A stretch of DNA of 64,000 nt from Microbulbifer litoralis (GTDB lineage: Bacteria > Pseudomonadota > Gammaproteobacteria > Pseudomonadales > Cellvibrionaceae), in contig NZ_JALKCV010000013.1 in assembly GCF_023634065.1 (NCBI RefSeq), positions 62,001-126,000 on the forward strand, in the 5' to 3' direction. Shown here one piece after another: positions 26,500 through 34,808 of this stretch (its first letter is position 1; each line of letters opens with the position of its first letter). A program made the translations under genes and the position numbers. The notes beneath the pieces are model-generated. The model was not told where the DNA came from and searched no databases. It saw only the letters and a list, made by a program, of their open reading frames with translations.

Positions 26500-26765
26500 C
26501 GGCTGCACCGACCCGCTCGCGGACGGGGCCGGGTAGCGCATTCCCCGCCCCTGTCCCATCCCCCTTCGGATCTGCGGCGCCAGCTGGGCGTCGATTTTGC
26601 CTTGAGCGGTCGCGACAAGGAAAAGTATTCCGCGACAAAGCTGATAATTCCGTCACGCTTTTGGCGAGACTCCCGGGCCAGCCCCTCAAATCGCCGGCGT
26701 GGCGACATGGTGGCTACTAGTCTCTGTACGTTGGATCGTCAAGGATAAAAACGAGGGACGGGCAG

Positions 26766-27734
26766 ATGCGGTGGTATCGGAAAACCGACAGAAAGGGATC
26801 CCGCAAAACCTCGCGGGTATCACTGAGGGCGCGGATACTGGGTGGCCTGTTACTGGTGCTGCTGGCCACAGGGGCCAGCGCCGGCCTGCTGGACCTGCTC
26901 AGAAATACCAAGGTGGACATCAATACAGGCTTGCTCGACCTGCGTCTCGAAAACCTGGTGTTGGACCTGGGTCTTCTGCTGGGCCTGATCGAACTGGAAA
27001 TAGACGGCAACCAGGTCCTTGCCATTCTGTCGCTGCCCGGCGATATCGAAACCGACCTGCTGATCAGCTTCGACCGGGTGCTCGGGCTCACCGAGCAGAA
27101 CATCGGCCTCTCCGCGCGCGAGTTCGACCCCGTCGACCCGGATCTGCTGCAGCGCCTGCCGCCGGGCGCCCACGTCGTGCCCCAGGCCGATTTTCCGATG
27201 ATGGTGCAGATTGAACCGGTCGGCGGCCTGGCCTTTTCCGATACCGTGGAACTGGAACTCCACACCCACAACCTCGAGTACCAGCCGGGCACCAACCTGC
27301 GCCTGTTCGCCGCTTCCGGCGGTGAGGACTTTCGCGATATCACCACCTACGTGGGCTCGGGCAGTTACCGCTGCCGCGGCCGGCGGGGCAAGTTTTCCGA
27401 ATTCCTGGTGGTCGAGGACACCCGCGATACCGATGTGGTGATCGCCGGCAAGTTCGATTTCCTGCAGGACAAACTGCACGAATTCCGCGGCCAGATGCCC
27501 AGCTGGATCTACTGGAGCCTCTACCTGAAAGTGGCCCACGCGAAGGGCGCCTGGGCCTTTGACAACGACGCCGGGGCGGTGTGGAAACTGAAATCCGCCA
27601 TCGCCACCGTCGAGGGTTACGGCGGCTACTGGATTCCCAATACCTGGCGCTCCAGCCGCGATATCGACAATGTCGCCGGCGAACTCAGTGCCGCGGCGCA
27701 AACCCTGATCTTCAGCCTGGAGCTCCCCGACTGA
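26766..27734 (+). CDS. unknown secreted protein coupled to a TPR protein
   Basis: The 322-residue product starts at an ATG after GAGGGACGGG. An N-terminal basic stretch precedes a hydrophobic segment (LLLVLLATGASAGLL, about residues 26-41), a likely signal peptide with cleavage near ASA-G. Residues 44-95 are rich in Leu/Asp repeats (NTGLLDLRLENLVLDLGLLLGLIELEIDG), followed by a mixed globular part with two Cys-free beta-type stretches and an Arg-rich YRCRGRRGKF motif holding the only obvious Cys. I do not recognise the family with certainty; it may correspond to a DUF found in marine gammaproteobacteria. Its stop overlaps the start of the next gene in TGATG, so the two are probably translationally coupled. 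Confidence 0.7.
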   Translation: MRWYRKTDRKGSRKTSRVSLRARILGGLLLVLLATGASAGLLDLLRNTKVDINTGLLDLRLENLVLDLGLLLGLIELEIDGNQVLAILSLPGDIETDLLISFDRVLGLTEQNIGLSAREFDPVDPDLLQRLPPGAHVVPQADFPMMVQIEPVGGLAFSDTVELELHTHNLEYQPGTNLRLFAASGGEDFRDITTYVGSGSYRCRGRRGKFSEFLVVEDTRDTDVVIAGKFDFLQDKLHEFRGQMPSWIYWSLYLKVAHAKGAWAFDNDAGAVWKLKSAIATVEGYGGYWIPNTWRSSRDIDNVAGELSAAAQTLIFSLELPD

Positions 27735-30232
27735 TGCCCGAATATCGCGATACAGACCACGGAGTTGAGCCGCCAGCCGGCAGCAGTATCCGCCGCGGGC
27801 TGGTCCTGTTCTTTACCGCCCTCGCCATTGCCGTGCTGTTCGGGGTGCTCGGGGCACAGAGGATCGCGAAACCGCAGCCGCCATCCGCCGGTGCGGCCTA
27901 TGCACTCGCGGTGTTGCCGGTACAGGTCGCGGGGGCCCCTGGAAACAGCGATTGGCTGGAGCGCGGCGGGCAGGTGCTGTTGAACCAGTCGCTGCAGGAG
28001 TTGCGGGAAATCCGCCTGTTGCAGTCCGGCGATGTCAACCGCGCGCTGCACCTGTTCCAGCAGGCCTATCCGGGCGCGGACGATCCCCAGACGGCCAGGA
28101 TCGGCCGCCTGATGGGCGCCGACTACCTGCTGGCCGCACAGGTTGCCCCGGCGCAGCGCGGCTACCGGGTTGTGCTGAAGCTGCGCAGCCTGCACGCGGG
28201 GGCGCGCGAGGCACAGGTCCTGGCGGAGAGACAGCTCGAGCAAGACTCGCTGCCGGCATTTTTCCAGGGCGCCCACACCCTCGTGCGGGACGCATTGAGG
28301 ATCGACGGGGCATCGGCTGAAGAGGTTCCCCTGTGGACCGCCGATGCACAGCGCTTCACCGAGGCAAAGCGGGCCTACCAACTGGGCCAGCTGCAGAAAG
28401 CGCGGGATGCGGTGGAGCAACTGGTGCGCTCCCAGCCTGACTACGGGCCGGGTTGGCTGTTGCGGGCCCGTATCGCCAGTGAGCAGGGCGATGCGGCACA
28501 GGCGCAAGCCAGCCTCGAGCGCGCCGTCAACGCCGGCCGCCCGGACTCGGTGACGGCCCACTGGGCCCAGGCCCTGTCCGCCCGCTGGCGGGGGGACGCG
28601 GAGGCGGCAGAGACTTTCCTGCGCGGGCTGATCGAGACTTTTCCCGGCCGCACCCGCGCGCGTATGGAGCTGGCCGCGCTGAAAATGGAACAGGGGTTGT
28701 TTGAAGAGGCTCTCGTGGAACTCCAACGCGTGGTCGAGCTGGACCCGAAACACCCCCGCGCCTGGCTGGAACTCTCCAAGGCCGCCATTGTCGCCGGCCG
28801 CGCCCAGCGCGCCGTGGATGAATTCCTGCCGCGCGCACTGGAAACCCACGAACGCCTGCGCGACCTGGCCGGTCGCGGCGATGTACTGAATGCCTACGGC
28901 GTCGCCTACCAGCGTCTCGGCCAGTTGCAGCAGGCGCGGGACTACTACCGCCAGGGCCTGGAGATGCGGCGCGCCGAGGGCGACAGCCGCGGCCAGGTGG
29001 TCAGTCTCGGCAACCTCGCGGCACTGCACAGCATACGCGGCGAAGGGGAGATCGCGGCGCGGCAACTGCGCGAGGCGCTGGCCCTGGCCGAGGGGCTTCG
29101 CGACGAAACTTCCCAGAGCGAAATCTACAACCAGATGGGCCTGCTGGCGGAAGAGCGCGGCCGCTACAGTGAGGCGCTGCAGCACTACCGCGCTTCCCTG
29201 GCCATCCGCATGCGCCTGGAGGATATCTGGCTGCGTGCCGAGAGCCAGAACAATGTCGGCTTTATCTATTTTCTGTTGTCCGACTACGATCACGCCATGG
29301 TTTACTGGCGCAGCGCGCGGGAGAATTTTGCCGCTGCCCACGACGCCATGGGCGAAGTGGAAGTGCAGCAGAATATCGCCCAGCTGCAGTTGCAGCGGGG
29401 CAACTGGCCCGAGGCGTACAGCGCGCTGCGTGCCGGTGAGAAGCTGGCCCGGCGGGAAAAACTTGAGGATTACGAAGTGGTCATCCGCGCCTACCTCGGA
29501 CGGTTGGCTTTCCTGCAGGGGCGCTTCCGGGCCGCGGCGGAAACCTGGGAATCGGTCAGCGGGTTTATGCACCGCCGCGGCGACAGGCGGGGTATTGTCG
29601 AGTTCGATCTCTGGCGAGCCGAGCTCTCCCTGGCGTTGGGCCAGCTCAAGCGCGCGTCGCGACAGTTGCAGGTGCTGCAGAAAAACCTGCTCGAGTACGG
29701 CAGCACCGAGCAGAAGGTCTCGGCAAAGCTGTTGCGACTGCAATTGGCCAGCGACAGCGGCGAGCCCCGGCGCGCGGCGGAAATCTACCGCGAAATACAG
29801 CCGCTGCTGGGGCCGGAGGTGCCGCATTACCTGGCGCTGCGCACGCGTATCGCGGCGCTGGAGCTGGGGCTTGCGGGGGAGGAAGAGGCCGGGCTGGAAA
29901 AAGTGGCGTGGGCCGATTACCCGGTAGAGCACCTGCGCTGGCTGGAGGCGAAGTCCCGCCGACAGCGGCAGGGCGGCGACTGGAAAGGGCTGCAACAGAG
30001 CCTGGCGGTCGCACAGCCGGTATTGAAAAAGGTGGATGGCTACTGGCGCAGCTATGTATTCAACCACCTGGATTTCCTGTTGTCGCAGCAACTGGGGCGC
30101 GCCGACCTGGCCGCCCGCGCCAGTGCCAACCGCCTCTACAGCAATCTGCTGGAGCAGGTGGCCGACGAAGACAGGGCGGCATTCCGCGCCCACAACCCGC
30201 TGCCGCGGGAGCTGGCAATGCATGTCAATTGA
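27734..30232 (+). CDS. membrane-anchored TPR protein with N-terminal periplasmic-type domain
   Basis: The 832-residue product starts at the ATG overlapping the upstream stop codon; the open frame continues 51 codons further upstream inside that gene without a ribosome site. Residues 19-42 (GLVLFFTALAIAVLFGVLG) form a membrane helix. Residues about 55-190 (YALAVLPVQVAGAPGNSDWLERGGQVLLNQSL, TARIGRLMGADYLLAAQV) resemble the small alpha/beta domain that precedes TPRs in some adenylate-cyclase- and CadC-like sensors. From residue 210 to the end are about fourteen tetratricopeptide-type repeats, for example PDYGPGWLLRARIASEQGD and RTRARMELAALKMEQGLFEEA. It probably scaffolds a protein complex on the periplasmic side of the membrane. 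No enzymatic motif was seen. A perfect palindrome spans its stop codon. Confidence 0.78.
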   Translation: MPEYRDTDHGVEPPAGSSIRRGLVLFFTALAIAVLFGVLGAQRIAKPQPPSAGAAYALAVLPVQVAGAPGNSDWLERGGQVLLNQSLQELREIRLLQSGDVNRALHLFQQAYPGADDPQTARIGRLMGADYLLAAQVAPAQRGYRVVLKLRSLHAGAREAQVLAERQLEQDSLPAFFQGAHTLVRDALRIDGASAEEVPLWTADAQRFTEAKRAYQLGQLQKARDAVEQLVRSQPDYGPGWLLRARIASEQGDAAQAQASLERAVNAGRPDSVTAHWAQALSARWRGDAEAAETFLRGLIETFPGRTRARMELAALKMEQGLFEEALVELQRVVELDPKHPRAWLELSKAAIVAGRAQRAVDEFLPRALETHERLRDLAGRGDVLNAYGVAYQRLGQLQQARDYYRQGLEMRRAEGDSRGQVVSLGNLAALHSIRGEGEIAARQLREALALAEGLRDETSQSEIYNQMGLLAEERGRYSEALQHYRASLAIRMRLEDIWLRAESQNNVGFIYFLLSDYDHAMVYWRSARENFAAAHDAMGEVEVQQNIAQLQLQRGNWPEAYSALRAGEKLARREKLEDYEVVIRAYLGRLAFLQGRFRAAAETWESVSGFMHRRGDRRGIVEFDLWRAELSLALGQLKRASRQLQVLQKNLLEYGSTEQKVSAKLLRLQLASDSGEPRRAAEIYREIQPLLGPEVPHYLALRTRIAALELGLAGEEEAGLEKVAWADYPVEHLRWLEAKSRRQRQGGDWKGLQQSLAVAQPVLKKVDGYWRSYVFNHLDFLLSQQLGRADLAARASANRLYSNLLEQVADEDRAAFRAHNPLPRELAMHVN

Positions 30233-30243
30233 CATGCATTGCC
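30214..30243. repeat. perfect 30-bp palindrome across the TPR stop codon
   Basis: GGCAATGCATGTCAA (30214-30228) is followed directly by its exact reverse complement (30229-30243), and the stop codon TGA (30230-30232) lies inside it. It is AT-richer than its surroundings and has no loop, so it can bind a dimeric protein or form a cruciform. It lies between the TPR gene and the convergent GH13 gene. Confidence 0.85.
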
Positions 30244-30321
30244 CGGGGAGATACCGCGGCGAGGCAGGCTTCCCGGATTCCGCTGCGTAGTGGGCCGGAG
30301 TGAAGGTTCCGGAGCCGGGGG

Positions 30322-32169
30322 TTACTGCGTGACGCGGAAAATATGGCTGGCCCGCGGTGCCAGCTCCAGCGCGATGGAGCCACTGGTCCCTTCCACATGC
30401 AACTGCGCATCGGTGTCGCCGAGCTGGTCAACCAGCGGGTAGTTGCCGTCGGCCAGTTGCCACTGTTGCATCAGTGCCTGCGGTAGCTGCAGTTCGGCCG
30501 GGCTGCTGTCGGCGGCGAAGTTGGCTACCACCAGCAGCTTCTCGTCCCCATCCCAGCGTGCAAACGCGAATTGCCGATCGCCGTAACCTTCCAGCGCCGC
30601 GTAGTTGTCACTGCGCAGCGCGGCGTTGCCGGCGGAGAAGTTCATCAACCGCCGGTAGAATTCCCGCAGTCGCTGTTCATCCGCAGTGGACTCTCCCTGC
30701 AGCCAGCGGCGCACACTGGGGACCGACCAGTAATCAAAAATGGTGGTGCGGCTGGCCTTGCCGAAACCGGCGTCCTCGCTCGCCGGCTCGCCCAGTTCCT
30801 GGCCGAAGTACACCAGCGTTGGCGCGGCGGATACGGTGGCGGAGACGAGCATGGCCGGCTTGCCGGCCTCGGCGTCGCCGGCGAATTCCGGGCTGGCGAT
30901 GCGCTGCTCGTCGTGGTTTTCCATAAAGTGCAGCATATGCGGGGCGATATCCTCGAGGCTCCGCTGGATCTCGGCGACCTTGTCGGTATCGCCCTTGCCT
31001 TCCATTACTGCGCGAATCGCGTCGTAGGTGCCTACCTTGTCGTACAGGTAGTCCATCTTGCCGAGGTGGATATAGTCGCGGTAGCGCTCCGGGGTATAGA
31101 TCTCGGCCAGCAGCAACGTGTCCGGCTTCTCCATCTTGATGGAGGAATTCAGGTAACTCCAGAATTCCACCGGCACCATGCCGGCCATATCGTAACGGAA
31201 ACCGTCGACGCCGAAGTCGAGCCAGTAGTGGGTGATATCGCGGAATTTTTCCCAGGAATCCGGCACATCCCTGTCGGCCCAGAATTCCGCGTGGGCTTTG
31301 TAGTCCTTCTGTGCAAACTCTGCGGACAGCTGCGGGAAATCCTCACGGCCATCCGGGCGTACGCCGAAATTGATCTTGACTGTCTCGTACCAGTCGTCAA
31401 TGGCCGGCTGTGCCGCGCGGGCGCCGTTGCCGGTCCACTTGGCCGGGCGCTCTTCGAACCGGCCGTCCGCCAACGGGTGCGGTTCGCCCCCCAGCGGCCG
31501 GTAGTCATCGCTCTCGGGCACCCGGAAGTCCTCGCCCACCACATAGTAGAAATTGTTGTCGCGGTCGTAGGTGACCGAGGTGTCGTCGCCGGCACCAAAA
31601 TCCCCCACGCCGTCCGGTTTGTCGAGGGATTCGTAAGCGCGGGCCACGTGGTTGGGCACGATATCGATGATGACCTTGAGCCCCTGCTCGTGGCTGCGGT
31701 CAATCAGCGCGCGGAACTCGTCCAGACGCTTTGCCGGATCTTCCGCCAGGTCCGGGTTGACGCTGTAGTAATCCTTGATCGCGTAGGGAGAGCCGGCGCG
31801 GCCCTTGACCACATCCGGGTCGTCATTGCCGATGCCGTACTGTGTGTAATCGCCGACCAGTGCGTGGTGCAGCGAGCCGGTATACCAGATGTAATTGGCT
31901 CCCAGCTCGCGGATCTGCTGCAGCACTTGCGGCGTAAAATCGTTGAACTTGCCCGTGCCGTTTTCGTCGATGGTGCCCCAGGGTTTGTTGGTGGGGTTGG
32001 TGTTGCCGAACAGGCGCGGCAGGGCCTGGTAGATCACCGGTTTTTCCACGGGCGCCGCGCTATTGTCACTTGCGGAGTCGGGGCCCCGCGGGTCCGGGGT
32101 GGATTCTTCGCTGCAGCCGCCGGCGATGGCGAGCGTGGCGGCGGCGATCAGGGATTGGATTTTCTTCAT
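30322..32169 (-). CDS. GH13 alpha-amylase family lipoprotein
   Basis: The 615-residue protein has a lipobox (LAIAGGC, Cys19). The barrel starts PVIYQALPRLFGNTN. Catalytic blocks are VIIDIVPNHVA, VDGFRYDMAGMVPVEFW with nucleophile Asp327, LLAEIYTP with Glu356 and MENHDEQR with Asp420; a large insertion (about residues 185-290) separates the third and fourth beta strands. The order GNTNPTNKPWGTI near the N-terminus is unlike classical endo-amylases and may indicate a maltogenic or exo-acting specificity, not determined. It is the last gene of a minus-strand operon: 34809-36734, 32244-34679, then this one, with 74 bases before it. Confidence 0.85.
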   Translation of the reverse strand: MKKIQSLIAAATLAIAGGCSEESTPDPRGPDSASDNSAAPVEKPVIYQALPRLFGNTNPTNKPWGTIDENGTGKFNDFTPQVLQQIRELGANYIWYTGSLHHALVGDYTQYGIGNDDPDVVKGRAGSPYAIKDYYSVNPDLAEDPAKRLDEFRALIDRSHEQGLKVIIDIVPNHVARAYESLDKPDGVGDFGAGDDTSVTYDRDNNFYYVVGEDFRVPESDDYRPLGGEPHPLADGRFEERPAKWTGNGARAAQPAIDDWYETVKINFGVRPDGREDFPQLSAEFAQKDYKAHAEFWADRDVPDSWEKFRDITHYWLDFGVDGFRYDMAGMVPVEFWSYLNSSIKMEKPDTLLLAEIYTPERYRDYIHLGKMDYLYDKVGTYDAIRAVMEGKGDTDKVAEIQRSLEDIAPHMLHFMENHDEQRIASPEFAGDAEAGKPAMLVSATVSAAPTLVYFGQELGEPASEDAGFGKASRTTIFDYWSVPSVRRWLQGESTADEQRLREFYRRLMNFSAGNAALRSDNYAALEGYGDRQFAFARWDGDEKLLVVANFAADSSPAELQLPQALMQQWQLADGNYPLVDQLGDTDAQLHVEGTSGSIALELAPRASHIFRVTQ

Positions 32170-32243
32170 CGGTCATTGTGCCCTTGAATCTTGTTTATTC
32201 TGCAGGATGGGGACGATCCGCTCTGCCCATCCTGCGTCTATTA

Positions 32244-34679
32244 CTAGTATTTGACGGCCAGTCCGAGTGGGTTGCCACTCCAATCGAATTTGATGCGCAA
32301 CTGTCCGGTGGACTTGTCCAGCCAGGCGCCTCGGGCGGCTTTGTCGAAATCGCTTTCGCGCGCCAGTATCCGGAATGGCTGCCCGTCGACAGCAACGCGC
32401 GCCGGCGCCGTCTTCCAGTTGTGGATGTTCAGGTGGATACGGCGCTGTTCCGGTGCGCCGTGGTAGCCGTCGCCCTCGCTGGTAAAACGGAAGTCGATGC
32501 CGTCGGCGCTGCGCTCGGCGTTGAACTCGAGCATCTGGTATTCGCCGCGCCCGTAGGCGTCGACGGTCTGGCCGTCGTCCTCGTAGACGGAGCCGCTGGA
32601 ACGGGTTGCCGTCGGGTGGGCGTAGTAGTCCAGGTTCAGTGTTTTGCTGGAGTAGTCGCGGGTATTGTCGAGGTCGTCGACGGTGGGGACAAAGGCGCCG
32701 GCGCGTACCAGTACCGGGATAGTCTCCAGCTCCACATCCACCTGCGCCGCGTCGCCGCTGTACTGCTCGTCGCTCCAGTAATCGAACCAGACACCACCGG
32801 GCAGTTTCACTTCCACCCGATCGACGCCGGCGTCGGTCACCGGTGCCACCAGGAAGGCGTCGCCCCACAGGTAGGCCTCCCTGTAATCGATCAGGTCGGT
32901 ATCCTTCTCGTTTTCAAAAAACAATGGACGCATCAGCGGCATGCCGGTGCGGCTGTTTTCGAATGCCAGGGTGTAGTTGTAGGGCAGCAGGCGGTAGCGC
33001 AGTTTGACGTAGTCGCGCACGATGTCGCGGGTCTTGCGGTCGTGGAAGACCGGTTCCGGCGCTATCTCTTCCTGCGCGTGCGGGCGGTAGACCGGCTGGA
33101 AGACGCCGTACTGCAGCCAGCGGATATACAGTTCGCGATCGAATTCCTCGCCGCCGGCAAAGCCGCCCAGGTCGGAGTGGGTGTAGCCGAATCCCAGCAG
33201 GCCCATCTGTAGCGACAATTCCACCTGCGGTTTGAGGCCGCCCCAGGAGCGGCTCACATCGCCGGTCCAGGGAATCATGCCGTAACGCTGGGAGCCGGCG
33301 AAACCGGCGCGCATCATGATAAACGGGCGCCGCCCGGGATAGTTTTCCGTCTGGCGTTCGAACAGCAGTTGTGCCCAGCGGTGGCCGTAGGCGTTGTGGA
33401 CTTCGTCCGCTGTGCCGATGGCGTGCACTGTGTCCGCCGGGTGCACTTCCGGTTCGCCCAGGTCACCCCACCAGCCGGCGACGCCCTGCTGGTAGAGGCC
33501 GTGGTAGATATTCCAGAACCAGTCGCGGCCGTCTTTGGAGAAGACATCCACCAGGCCGGTATTGCCAAAAAAGAAGTCGAAGCGCTTGGGATCGCCGGCC
33601 AGGTTTTTCGCCAGCGCGTTTGCGGCCACAGCGTCGTCCCAGCGTTTGGAGCTGGTCAGCACAAAGGGCTCGGTGACGAGAATGGTCTGGATACCGCGCT
33701 CCTTCAGGTCGGCCAGCATTTTCTCCGGCTCGGGGAAGGCGTTTCTGTCCCAGGCCAGGTTGCCCATGTGGCCCTGGACATCCGGGCCGAACCAGTAGAG
33801 GTCCAGCACCAGTGCATCCAGCGGGAAATCCTCATCGGCGAATTTCTCCACCGTATCCCGCACTTCTTTTTCTGTGTGGTAGCCAAAGCGGGAGGCGAAG
33901 TTGCCCAGTGCCCAGCGCGGCGGCAGCGGCTGGCGGCCGCTTACGTCGACATAGTGTTCGATCAGCTGTGGATAGCTATCCCCGGCGACGACGATGTAGC
34001 TGGTGCGGCCGGCCGCCGCCTCGAACTGCAACACGTCCTCCTCGCTGGCACCCAGGTCCATGGCACCGCTGGCGCTGTTGTCGAACAGCAGCAGGTACTT
34101 GTTGCTGCTCATGACTGCCGGCAGGCCGAAGTACATCTGGCTGGACTCGGTGGTGTAGCCGTAGTGGGCCTTGTTGTAGAGCGGCAGGCGCTGGCCGCGG
34201 CGGTCCATGCCCAGCACCCGCTCGCCGCCGCCGAGCAGTTTTTCCTGTGGCTGTAGCGAGAAGCGGAAACCGCGCAGGGTTTCGGTAGCGAAAAAACCGC
34301 TTTCCTCGCCGACAAGCAGCCGGCCGCGGTGCAGGTACTCGATGCGGAACGGGGATTTGTGGATCAGGGCGGTGAGGCCGGGCAGGCTGTAGGCCAGCCT
34401 GTCCCGCCCCTCGGTGAGTTTGGCCGCGACGGTGCGTTGGCGCTCACTGTCGATGGCAAAGGAGGGCAGCTGTTTCAGGCCATCGCGCCGATAGTGGACT
34501 TCCAGCGCTGCATCGTTGAGGGGGGTCAGGGTAACGCTGCCGTCGCTGAGCGCGATGGTCAGTGTGTCCGAGTCCAGTTGATGGCTCCGGTACTCGCGCG
34601 TTTCGCCGGCGCTGGCGAGGCCGGCGTAGAACAGGAAAACAAGCGCGAAACCGCGCAGCAGGGTATTTCGGTTTGTCAT
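32244..34679 (-). CDS. GH31 alpha-glucosidase (periplasmic or outer-membrane)
   Basis: The 811-residue protein has a signal peptide (MTNRNTLLRGFALVFLFYAGLASAG). The GH31 barrel begins about residue 245 (GRQPLPPRWALGNFASRFGYHTEKEV). The nucleophile is Asp406 in WWGDLGEPE and the acid/base is Asp474 in PWTGDVSRSWGG. A C-terminal beta domain with a DYWSDEQY stretch ends the protein. GH31 enzymes release glucose or isomaltose-type units from the non-reducing ends of maltodextrins; alpha-xylosidase specificity also exists in the family and cannot be excluded by motif. In context it most likely finishes starch digestion in the periplasm. It lies between two GH13 genes in one minus-strand operon. 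Confidence 0.9.
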   Translation of the reverse strand: MTNRNTLLRGFALVFLFYAGLASAGETREYRSHQLDSDTLTIALSDGSVTLTPLNDAALEVHYRRDGLKQLPSFAIDSERQRTVAAKLTEGRDRLAYSLPGLTALIHKSPFRIEYLHRGRLLVGEESGFFATETLRGFRFSLQPQEKLLGGGERVLGMDRRGQRLPLYNKAHYGYTTESSQMYFGLPAVMSSNKYLLLFDNSASGAMDLGASEEDVLQFEAAAGRTSYIVVAGDSYPQLIEHYVDVSGRQPLPPRWALGNFASRFGYHTEKEVRDTVEKFADEDFPLDALVLDLYWFGPDVQGHMGNLAWDRNAFPEPEKMLADLKERGIQTILVTEPFVLTSSKRWDDAVAANALAKNLAGDPKRFDFFFGNTGLVDVFSKDGRDWFWNIYHGLYQQGVAGWWGDLGEPEVHPADTVHAIGTADEVHNAYGHRWAQLLFERQTENYPGRRPFIMMRAGFAGSQRYGMIPWTGDVSRSWGGLKPQVELSLQMGLLGFGYTHSDLGGFAGGEEFDRELYIRWLQYGVFQPVYRPHAQEEIAPEPVFHDRKTRDIVRDYVKLRYRLLPYNYTLAFENSRTGMPLMRPLFFENEKDTDLIDYREAYLWGDAFLVAPVTDAGVDRVEVKLPGGVWFDYWSDEQYSGDAAQVDVELETIPVLVRAGAFVPTVDDLDNTRDYSSKTLNLDYYAHPTATRSSGSVYEDDGQTVDAYGRGEYQMLEFNAERSADGIDFRFTSEGDGYHGAPEQRRIHLNIHNWKTAPARVAVDGQPFRILARESDFDKAARGAWLDKSTGQLRIKFDWSGNPLGLAVKY

Positions 34680-34715
34680 CGCTCTATTACATCTCGATTA
34701 TCTGGTCGGTGTCCC

Positions 34716-34784
34716 GTAGGAGCCTGCTTTGCAGGCGAATAGGGTCGATGCCCGTTCCGGTTCGCCTGCGGGGCAGGCTCCTAC
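34716..34784. repeat. inverted pair of REP-like elements
   Basis: GTAGGAGCCTGCTTTGCAGG... (34716-34739) and its inverted partner (34761-34784) match at 22 of 24 positions and each form a stem with GCCTGC/GCAGGC. They resemble the Pseudomonas-type REP sequence beginning GTAGGAGC and ending GCGAA. They lie between the GH13 (cyclomaltodextrinase-like) gene and the GH31 gene of the operon. Confidence 0.75.
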
Positions 34785-34808
34785 AGCCGTTGCGCAGCGA
34801 CCTGCCGA

